Below, piece by piece: positions 55,715 through 64,000 of a DNA stretch of 64,000 nucleotides. The notes beneath the pieces were generated by a model that saw only the letters and a program-made list of their open reading frames with translations, was not told where the DNA came from and made no database searches. Source of the DNA: Omphalotus guepiniiformis (Eukaryota > Basidiomycota > Agaricomycetes > Agaricales > Omphalotaceae); assembly GCA_028554645.1 (NCBI GenBank), contig JAQOOI010000022.1, positions 620,001 to 684,000 of the forward strand, given 5' to 3'. Both the position numbers and the translations under genes were made by a program. How positions within the stretch are numbered: position 1 is the stretch's first letter; each line of letters begins with the position of its first letter.

Positions 55715-56710
55715 ATGATTATCCTAACTGAAAAGCAACCGTTCCCAATAACGCAGGAAAGGAGCGGGGGTCGAAATGATAGTCTCAGCAATGAGGGGAG
55801 TGGTGCTAGTTGGTTGTCGAAGAGCGCTCGACTTCGGACGTCGAACTTGGATTCTAGAGAGGGTGATCACACGGATGTGGTGAGTTTGCCTGGGTTTCAC
55901 GATTGTTCGCTATTTCTCACTTGCTTACTTGTATAGGATCTTCCCCCTCAATACGAGACCATCAATACCGACGGCAGATACACCGTCGGTTCGTTCTCGC
56001 CTTCAGTCCTATCGCCCGATTCTACTGTATCCGCACCGCTGACGGCAGTACAGTCCACGCATGCGGTGAACTATGTGTCGATTAACCAACCTCTGCGGTC
56101 AATTGAGTGTGCATACACGATTGATCCAAGCATCGATGTACCTGTGCCCCTGAAAGCACTACGTGAGAGGGGAAAGGGACGAGATGGCGACCACCACAGG
56201 CATAGGGAGTGCAGGAGGAATCTAAAACTTCGAACAAAGACGGGTAGTATTGAAGCAAATATAACACTTCTATGTCGTGAATCCGTCGAGGGCCCAATAA
56301 GGATCGACATTGGCTCGATGTTTGGTACGCTCGATATTAGACTCGTACGTCTCTTCCGAATCTATTGGAACAACTCATGTCTAACTTCTTTCTAGCGAAC
56401 ATCCCCTGCTAACCCACCGAAACGCCCTCCCATACGCCTGCATGCCATGACACGGACAGGAACAGTCTCACTGCAACTTCCGCGCTCGTTCCACGGGTTC
56501 CTCGTTGTGCGCACTGCAGCGGGGCTTGGGACGTGCTCACTCGAGTCCGAGCTAAGTGCGGCGGTACAGTGGGTTGAGGAAGAGATACGAACAAAGAGAT
56601 ATTTTGTTGGGAATTGGAGTAGGGAAGAGAAGGATGGTAAATGGGAGGGAGATCAGGTTAAGATTGAAACTGTCGTGGGCAGTGTCGAGGTTGCGTATGT
56701 CGACGAATGA
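55715..56710 (+). CDS. DUF7330-type protein
   Basis: Three exons (55715-55879, 55937-56344, 56396-56710) give 295 residues. Following a disordered N-terminus, the segment DLPPQYETINTD and then VNYVSINQPLRSIECAYTIDPSIDVP lead into beta-rich repeats: NLKLRTKTGSIEANITLL, then RIDIGSMFGTLDIRL, then RLHAMTRTGTVSLQLPRSFHGFLVVRT. The TKTGSI...SMFGTL...TRTGTV periodicity, PRSF and a C-terminal KRYFVGNW are what I know from the basidiomycete family called DUF7330, which may resemble a bacterial adhesin-like beta helix. No signal peptide or membrane anchor is visible. Biological role unknown. The start ATG is the first in frame after an upstream open stretch from 55568. Confidence 0.8.
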
Positions 56711-57478
56711 AACTATGTATCTTGTATGTATCTTGTATGTGTATAAGTATTGTTCTATACCACCTGTATTTTATACCTCAACCAATGGATCTCACAGTTT
56801 ATACCCTTGAATATTTGACTGACTTGACTTTGTTTAAATCCTGTGAAATACGAAGGAATATTCATTTCGCAAAGTTGGTACGTATGTAAACAGATATTGA
56901 TAAGATATTGCTATATAAGTATTAGACTAGGGTTAGGGTTAGCGCTGAGATCCGGCGAAAAAAAAAAAGGAGCCCACCCAGCCAGAGTGGCCGATGTGGG
57001 ACAGGAAAATATTGAGACGGTGCATGAGCCTGAGCCCATACAAACCGCAGACACCCTCTGTATGGACAGGGTCGCCGTGCTATGAAGGATCTCCACGGCC
57101 CACAAACCACGGTACGGGAAGGGGCTTGTGCCATCAAGGTAAGTATGAGTTGTTCAGGTGTCCTCCGAGTCCTTATATACCACCTGGGTTGCGCACGGAC
57201 CACCTGTGCACGGACCACTCTGTCACGGGACTTCGCTGAGGTTTGCAGGAGGTAACCGGTAGAGTACGGTATATCGTTCCAATTTATTTCCGTTTCACGT
57301 TCACTTTTGTTACAAGGACGCCCGGAGAACGCCCAAAGATGAAATCAAAACAGCGCTTTCTATCAGCCTCAACGCCGTGCAAGCAGTGCTAGTGAGCATC
57401 GCCACCAATGTCCTTTTATCTCGACTCGGAGTTCGCATTTCTTTCTCGAAATTCACCACAAAATCTACAGTACTGAAC
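56711..57478. other. Spacer with simple repeats and telomere-like tract
   Basis: It starts with three copies of TGTATCTTGTA-like units (56713-56740). A telomere-like tract lies inside it (separate entry), followed by A10 at 56958-56967. Bases 57188-57215 contain two copies of CACGGACCAC. Short open frames on both strands are not protein-like. Confidence 0.5.
56928..56942 (+). repeat. Interstitial telomere-like repeat
   Basis: TAGGGTTAGGGTTAG is two and a half units of TTAGGG, the telomere repeat of most basidiomycetes. It sits in non-coding DNA between two genes, far from any contig end visible here. Confidence 0.75.
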
Positions 57479-58867
57479 ATGGCCAGCCACTCTGTTATAC
57501 CTACAGAAGTCATCGAGATCATAGTCGATCATCTAGAACACCACCATTCAGCTCTCCTCGCTTGTCACCGGACTTCACGCGCGTTTCTTTCTCGAACGAG
57601 AAGCTACCTCTTTGCTTCCACGGACCTTGAACCCAGGTCAACCTCATTTTTCTTGGAACACGATTACCTTATCCCTTTCATCCGTCGGGTTTGTATTCTC
57701 AGCGTACATGATGTGGCGTTTAGGACAGAGAATGAGCTCGTTGAAGCGGGCGAGTTTCTCCGCCGGGTACCTACTTTGGAGGTGTTGAGAGTCTTGCCAC
57801 CCCTTTGGAATGTCGCGGTTTCGGTGAAGAAAGCATTTGCGATGGCACCTTTCAATCCAAAGCCCAAGAGAAGTACGTGGCGTAAACTGCGTATGAAAAT
57901 CGCGAACGAGAAACCGGGACTCGAAGGGCAGCTAACCGCAGAAACAATCTTGAGCTTCCTACGTGTAGTTGACGCTCGACAAGTCGAGCTTCTTTCTACT
58001 TCGTTCGAAGAATCCGAGGATTACCGTGAATTCCTCCTCTCCTTCCCATCTCTCACCTCCTTCAGGATCGACTCCGACGTACCCATGAGCCACAGATTGA
58101 TTGAACATCCCTCTGCAACCGCAGCAGGACTACAAGTCAAAGTACACTCGCTGAGCATGACTTCAAATCACTTTCCAGAGAATTCGACTCTTCTAGATTA
58201 TTCCGAGCTCGTTTCGCTCTCCTTGAAACCTCATCTCAGCGGATTCGGCAGTTTTTTCTTCCTCCCCACTCAAATCATCGCTTCTTCACGAGCTACTCTC
58301 CAACATCTCTGCTTAGACATCAGCGGCGCAGGCTGGGTATCGAATTGTATGTCGTTCTTCTTCGTCTGACTGTTTCTGAACTGACACCCAACAATAACAG
58401 CCTTCAAACAAGCCCTCGACCTCACCGAGTTCCCCTCATTGAACTCAGTAGAATTCAAATCTGCCTCCTCAAGGCTCACCGATTTCGAGGGAAACGAATC
58501 CGACGGAATAGATGTTCTCCTGCAAATGCTTCGTCCCATCCGCGCACAACTACAAAAGCTAAACATAGTCTCCACCGTGCTTTATCACGATTCCTCCAGT
58601 CCTGCGACAGAGATGTCAAATTCATTCCTGGTGTCTCTAGCAGAAACCTACCACGATTGGGGATCAGTAGTGCAGAAGGTTGAGGAATACGAGCTTTCTC
58701 ACAACACGCCTTTGTTAATGACCGCCGAATTTCGGCTTTATGGACCTAGGGACCACGCACTCGCGAGGGAGGTGCTCTCTGATATTTTCTTTCCTTCCAT
58801 CCCGCCGGAACTTTGTAGATTACCCAGAACACAGTTTCAGTGGGATACTCGCGAAGCGTACATGTGA
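57479..58867 (+). CDS. F-box-like protein
   Basis: Exons 57479-58346 and 58401-58867 give 444 residues. The N-terminus MASHSVIPTEVIEIIVDHLEHHHSALLAC then HRTSRAFLSRTRSYLFAS is an F-box-like helix pair of the kind seen in many Agaricomycete proteins (IPTEVxExIIDHL...L..CSLVSRxF...R..LF). The rest has alternating leucine-rich segments (FIRRVCILSV, TLEVLRVLPPL, FPSLTSFRI, LVSLSLKPHL, TLQHLCLDIS). It probably serves as a substrate adaptor for an SCF ubiquitin ligase. The open frame extends upstream without ATG, so 57479 is the first usable start. Single intron GTATGTCG to AATAACAG keeps frame. Confidence 0.8.
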
Positions 58868-59077
58868 AGTGTGCCGTGTAGATATGTGCGATGTATGGGT
58901 TATCTAGTGTCTTGTATAATGCATGTCGCATCTAAAAACATACAGCCATGAAGAAACGAGTGTATTCATCTAGTATCGTACGAGTCGCGCGAGCTTACAG
59001 CCAATCGTAACATTAATGCGAGGGTATATACGCTGGTATAATCTGTATTCAACATCCATTAAGCTGAAGGCTGGAGG
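58868..59077. other. Spacer between convergent genes
   Basis: 210 bases between two convergent stops; no feature beyond likely overlapping 3' ends. Confidence 0.5.
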
Positions 59078-60253
59078 TTACACTGGAGGTTGGACTGGAG
59101 GCTGGACGGGGAGCGAGCCGGAAACAGGACCCATGGCACTACCCGGAGACACTGGAGGCTCGACAGGAAGTTCCCCAGAGACAGAGCCTAGACTGCCTGG
59201 AGGCGCGGGGGACTGGACAGGGAGCACCTCGGGTGCAGAACCCACCACACCCACCACAACACCTGGAGATACTGGAGCCTGGACAGGAAGTTCACCAGAG
59301 CCTACACTGCCTGGAGACACCGGTGGAGACACAGGTGGATTCTGGCGTCTTAAAGCACGATGGCGGCGACGACTAGGAGGAGCAGCGGGAGTATTCGCAG
59401 GTACTTGACCTTGACTGCCTGCGTCCGAAGGCGAATCCGAAGGTATTTGATTGGTGCTATCTTGAGACTCTTCGGAAGAGGAAGTAGAATTATCCGCTGT
59501 GTCATCTTGCGCTGCGGCCCCAGACACAGGAACAGGAGGCTGAACCGGAACTGGTAGCGCATTTGGATCCACGGGAGGCTTGGCTGGCAACGCATTCGGA
59601 TCCATGGGAAGTTGAACTGGCAACGAATTTGGATCCATAGGAGGCTTGATCGGAGGCTGAACTGGTAATTCACGACGGGAGGGAGGCGTTGACGTTGCTG
59701 AGGGCATGGCAGGAGTATTCGGGGGCGGACTTGGCACAGCCTCGGGGTCAGCGCTCGACGAGTACGATTCATTATTGACACCCGAATCATCAGCGTCTTG
59801 ATTGGAGCCATTGGGATCATCCATGAACGAAGACGCCGTGGCAGCTGAAGCCTTGTCGCAGCCAAGGACGCCAGCAACAGTTGAACCCAGCTGAATAGGA
59901 AGCAGTTTTGTTGAGTCAATGGTACCCAGGACGGTGTTGACAGGTAGCTCATCTAGAAGGCTGCACACTGGGTTTTGTCGAGCGTGAATCCGAGACTCTA
60001 TAAAATTCACGTTAGGCGAGTTTTTATAATAAAGTTTTCAAATACCTCCAGGTCGTTCTGCATCCGAAGTATTCATCTCAGTTCGAGGAATTGAAATCGA
60101 ACCTCTCCTAGAAGCCACAAAGTTATTGTTCGGTGCATTGATACTAGAGTGGGCTTGAGATGCATCGCCAGCAGGAGCAGCAAGACTAGAAGACGAGGAG
60201 GAAATAGCGAGAGTCGCGAAAATCAACGACGAACTAGATGAGATTAATCTCAT
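59078..60253 (-). CDS. Secreted proline-rich protein with LPVQ repeats
   Basis: Exons 60253-60046 and 59997-59078 give 375 residues. The signal peptide is MRLISSSSSLIFATLAI followed by a Ser run and SLAAP. A moderately conserved head (HARQNPVCSLLDELPVNTVLGTIDSTKLL, then STVAGVLGC) with two Cys residues precedes a Ser/Asp-rich linker. The rest is repetitive: LPVQPP, LPVQLPMDPNALP, DPNALPVPVQPP, ELPVQAPVSPG, VLPVQSPAPPG, ELPVEPPVSPG, SLPVQPPVQPPV. Dibasic sites (SRRG, SRRRHRALRRQ, SRRELP) could be cut by Kex2-like proteases in the Golgi. There is no C-terminal GPI signal. Such a protein may join the cell wall or be processed to peptides; function unknown. Confidence 0.8.
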
Positions 60254-62170
60254 GACTGAAAACTGTTTGCAAAGCGATGGAAGATCGTAAAGATATAGAG
60301 CGGAATAGAAATGTGCAAGAAAAATGGGGAATAGTATGATGATGGTTCACGGTGAAGAAGAGAGAAAGTGGGCACGCAAACATTTATACCACAGATCAAT
60401 TGGCATGTGTTTTGGCGCGAACCGTTTCCAGTGTGAAAGTATCCCACGCGTCCAAGCTGTATTTTGTATCTTTGTACCCCGCATCTCTGTTTTTTCACAA
60501 ATATAGCATCATAAAGCCACGAGAGACAACTTTTGGTTCATTTGCTTTGGGCGAGACGAATAAGACTCGATCTGCATGCTCAAAAGATAGTCGTGGAAGA
60601 GCTCAGGTATTTTAGGCCATCTGCGAATTCCCAAAAGAAAACCGTGGAGCGAAAGGATTAGAGAGATTATTTCAATGCCGCTTCATGATCGTTGGCGGTC
60701 CGAGGAGATTGGATACGCCCAGCCAGTGATATTTGGAGCAATCCTATGGCCTGGGACACGCGCACAGCTTTGCTTGGTATTAACTGAAGTGTAGAAGCAT
60801 CAGAGTCCACTTAGCATCATGACATGTGGAGTTCCAATATATATTCACTCGTACCAAGCTCTAACAAAAAAGACGCTTCTTTTCCTTCCACGATGCACCA
60901 GAGGTAGATTCTCTGTGGTACATGTACGTTTGCCGAATCGCATGCGGCAGTCCATAGAACATATCTCTTCGTCTGCTCGAGGCGTGTGAGCCTATTCTGT
61001 GCGAAGCATTCAGATGATCTTTCAACGATAATCAGCTCAGATACTCAGCTGATGAGGTCTAAAGGAGGATGGTTCCCATCGGCTAACGCCCCTACGTTTA
61101 CAATAGAATAGCACGGTGGCTGAGACGGAATTTTTCTCGAATTGTGCCGACGGTATTCAAGAACGGATCGAATTTGAAGGTCTTCGTTGAATCATTTTCT
61201 TGTCAGGGGGAAGAAGGTGTCCAAATTATACACAGAAACAATGCGATTCTCTCTCATAGAGGTCTTCCTCGGTTTTCCATCTCCCATATATCTCCTTCAG
61301 CATACCCTCCTCTTCGCCGCCCATATGGTGCCCTATCGCTCCTAGCACTCAGAAGAATATATTCCCACAGCGTCGCACCATATCGACGTATAGGAACCCC
61401 TAGACATGACGATAGAAAACACCATAGCACTGCAGCCAATCTTGAGAGAACAAAAGTGAGGCGTGAGCGAGATATTACAAATACGGTCAAAAAGAACGAA
61501 TTTACATCAAGCAAGTGAAGAGAATCATAACTAGCATCAGGGATTGGATGTCGTGTCGCTGCCGTTCAGTCGAAGGATCCATCAGTCTTGAGCAATGCTC
61601 CGAATTTCGAAGTTTATATGATGAGAAATTTCTCAGAGAGGTGAAATCTGATAAGATAGTCAGCGCTGGTAGCACCAGACCCTTGTTTTCGCGCTACACC
61701 TGCAATTCCTGGCAAAAATGCTCGTCAAGCCTACTCTGTCGAGAGCTCAGAGAATTGCTGGTACCTGAAAACCGAGGCACATGGAAGTTGGCAGCTCTGA
61801 GTCTCAGCGCCGTTGGAGACAAAATCCGGAACCTTAACCGGGTTTATGAATGCGTGGAAACCGAGAGAAAAAGATTTTTCGCAAAAATTTCGCGCATAAA
61901 TTTAAACGAAGAGCTAAAAAGCTGGAGAACCAGTACATAGGCCCACTTTTCTCAATCTTCTGCTCGCAAGCTTGACTTCTGTGCTTCAGCCAGCCTCAAG
62001 TTGCGAAGTCTTTTGGAATTTGGGCTGAGGACCCAGAAAGCCGGTAACCAGATTGCCTTGATCGGCTTTACTGTAGACGTGCCAGCCGTTCCACTGTGTC
62101 GGGTTTTCCCACTGCTTCGTTCCCTCTCAGCTTGAACTTCCTGGTCTCCTCTTAGGTTCCCAAGAACATT
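60254..62170. other. 1.9 kb intergenic region
   Basis: No gene I can support. Open frames at 61144-61518 and 61515-61940 (+) begin with GTG, not ATG, and show no domain; they may be exons of a degraded gene. The last 150 bases include pyrimidine-rich segments ending CTCTCAG and CTCTTAG (62136, 62156) that could be acceptors for a 5' leader of the transporter gene. Confidence 0.4.
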
Positions 62171-64000
62171 ATGCTCATCGACAGGAAGGCTGTAGAGTCG
62201 CTGAAGACAAGCTCAACAACTGTGCCAGCGACGGTGAGCTGTATTTTGCTTCCGCTTCTTTCATTTTTTGACAATTGCGATCGCAGACCGACACAGCGGA
62301 ACTCCACGATCAAGCCAAATTCAACTCAAATGAGGATATCGAACGTACCTCAGAGTCGGCCAGCGTACTCCCTGCAGATCCTTTTCATTTCCGTGATGGT
62401 CTCAAGAGCGAGGGGCAGTTGCTTGAGATTCGTCAGCGCAAGAAGAGCGACAGGATTGTGAAGTATCAATTGAAGCAAAATAATGTACGTGTCGTTGCTG
62501 TTTTCTCAATTATCCTTGACCCATCAATTTCCAGTTGATCGCTTCAATGCTCAAATCCATGGAAGAGCACACCAGTGAAGCCAGAGTAGAGGAAGAGGCC
62601 GCGCGTCTACCAGTTGGTTTCTCAATCAAGTTGTCATAGGTGTAGATGAAATTAATCCGCCTCCGTTCACCAGGTGAAAATAGCCGTCTGGGCCAGCCTT
62701 ATAGCAAATTTCAGTCTATGCGTGCTGCAAAGTGCGTCCCCCTACATCGTGCCAAACTGCCGTTTGTAACTGCTTCCTTCGCAGTGTATGCCGCTATTTC
62801 TGCCCTCTCTCTATCTCTCCTTGCCACCGGGATCGACTCAATATTTGACATCGGAAGTAACATTCTGCTTCTCTGGCTACATAGAAAAGCAGTGAAACTC
62901 GACGTGAATAAGTGGCCTGTTGGCGGTGCTCGCTTAGAAACGATAGGGAATATTGTCTACGGTACGTGCCTCCTCAAAATCGCATTGAGAAAGATCTTAC
63001 GTTTCTCATCACAGGATTTCTGTATGTATTCACGATTCAATGCCCGCATGAAACCCAAATCTTACTGCCTTTCGACTCTTGAGAATGGGCTCAGTCAATT
63101 TGGTGGTCATCGTGGAATCCGCACGTTCTCTCATAACACATACAAACGGTGACCTCAAAACATTTCATCTGCCTTCGATCATTGCTGTGGGCTCTGCACT
63201 TTGTAAGTATCTGTGTTATAGCCTGTGAAATACCTACTACTGTCTAACCATTATCTCTTCGATACAACAGTCGTCAAGTTTATACTCTTTGTCTACTGCT
63301 TTTCATTGAGAAAGAACTCTAGCCAAGTTCGTGTGTTATGGGAGGACCATCGGAATGATCTCTGGATAAATACGTTTGGTACGTTGATTTCACCAAGTTG
63401 CGGTTTGGGACTCAAAGTATACTTACACAGGTATCCTCATGTCCACCGGCGGAAGTAAACTGCGATGGTGTGCGTATGCATCTCCTTTCGTCTGCCTGAT
63501 CCCTGCCTCGTACCTCATTCATGCGCGCTCTGCTCTGATGATTTGACCGAATACTAACAGCGTCATTCATTCTTCTTCTTGTCTAGACCTAGATCCAATG
63601 GGAGCAGTAATCGTAAGCAATTACCCATGTCGCATCTGCCACGCTGACATTACCACGCACCTGTACTTCATCATACAGATTGCCCTAGGTGTCATAGTAG
63701 CATGGGGTAGAACCATCTATGGGCAGTTCGAGCTCCTAGCGGGGAAGTCTGCGCCCCACGACGTGCTGCAGTTACTGACATACAAGACAGCGACTTACAG
63801 CGAGGAAATAGAGAAGGTTGATACTATTAGGGCGTATCATGTCAGTGCCTTACACCTTCCCGTACTTGCGACTTAGTTGACTGACCCCACCTACAGAGCG
63901 GTCCTGTGTGTGCTCTGTATCAATTCGGGAGAACAAAGACTGACATAGACTGTTTGGTCGTCATTTGCAGGATTACTTTGTCGAAGTAGACATTGTGATG
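62171..64000 (+). CDS. Cation diffusion facilitator metal transporter (3' end outside window)
   Basis: Many short exons join from ATG 62171 to the window end, where the frame is still open (DYFVEVDIVM). The N-terminal cytosolic part has FHFRDGLKSEGQLLEIRQRKKSDRIVKYQLKQ. Membrane segments follow: VKIAVWASLIANFSLCVLQ, YAAISALSLSLLATGIDSIFDIGSN (metal-site DxxxD: D-S-I-F-D), a segment around GFLMGSVNLVVIVESA, VVKFILFVYCF, EDHRNDLWINTFGILMS (HxxxD metal site) and DPMGAVIIALGVIVAWGRTIY. Then comes the start of the cytosolic domain, GKSAPHDVLQLLTY. CDF proteins export Zn, Mn, Fe or Co from the cytosol by proton antiport; DxxxD in TM2 with HxxxD in TM5 is the typical set. It resembles the fungal group without the long His-rich loop. 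Metal preference is not assigned. Confidence 0.9.

Noticed and set aside
59350..59952. 200-codon minus frame and + strand Gly/Thr-rich frame (59016-59408)
   Set aside because: Shadows created by the proline-repeat coding sequence; no signal peptide or start context.
61144..61940. Two adjoining + frames of 124 and 141 codons
   Set aside because: Both start with GTG rather than ATG, show no domains, and cannot be spliced convincingly to the transporter gene.
1..64000. CRISPR arrays or bacterial operons
   Set aside because: The DNA is clearly fungal nuclear (spliced genes, intron-bearing tRNA), and no regularly spaced repeats occur.

Overview
The window is nuclear DNA of a filamentous basidiomycete, most likely an Agaricomycete. 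Nearly every gene is broken by many 45-80 bp GT-AG introns. The gene content includes a beta-etherase-type (FuA-like) glutathione transferase, a DUF7330-type protein, a TRANK1-like UvrD helicase, Skt5/Chs4 with a CAAX end and an Exo84 exocyst subunit. There are no operons, and gene order looks like a normal mixed housekeeping/accessory chromosome arm.

Layout: the 3' end of a proline/serine-rich protein (1-1161, +); a decayed ADP/ATP-carrier copy (1860-2317, +); an 8.5 kb TRANK1-like superfamily-1 helicase gene (2628-11171, -); an uncharacterised, possibly decayed locus (about 11378-11976, -); adenosine kinase (12177-13509, +); a Baeyer-Villiger-type FAD monooxygenase (14136-16930, -); exocyst Exo84 with an in-frame stop (18108-21032, -); a divergent pair of 247-aa glutathione transferases (21467-22453 - and 23222-24034 +); Skt5/Chs4-like SEL1 protein (26175-27817, +); a long hairpin-forming inverted repeat (28314-28483) directly before an intron-poor trypsin-like protease (28652-30145, +); an MDR reductase (30503-31814, -), RidA (32364-33037, -) and inositol monophosphatase (33289-34535, -).

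The second half holds a secreted H/C-motif protein (35921-36548, +), proteasome alpha5 (37161-38241, +) converging on a multi-pass membrane protein (38264-39314, -), importin-9/Kap114 (39902-44099, +), an RS-rich nuclear protein (44210-45758, -) and an F-box protein (46974-48301, -). A gene-poor 7-kb stretch follows, with one plausible novel spliced gene (53300-54052, +). Then come an intron-containing tRNA-Gly(UCC) (55298-55384, +), a DUF7330 protein (55715-56710, +), a short internal TTAGGG tract (56928-56942), a second F-box-like gene (57479-58867, +), a secreted LPVQ-repeat proline-rich protein (59078-60253, -) and the 5' part of a cation-diffusion-facilitator transporter running off the end (62171-64000, +).

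Functionally the window mixes core cell biology (proteasome, nuclear import, exocytosis, chitin synthase activation, purine and inositol salvage) with detoxification/secondary metabolism genes (two GSTs, FAD monooxygenase, MDR reductase) and lineage-specific secreted or F-box proteins. The most unusual sequence-level signals are the stop codon inside Exo84, an AT-AG intron beside a 21-bp microexon in one GST, the 170-bp inverted repeat before the protease, the relic ADP/ATP carrier, the internal telomere motif and the unrecognised spliced gene at 53.3-54.1 kb. I did not find an unambiguous new multi-gene system. All exon boundaries were read by eye from splice motifs and frame continuity.
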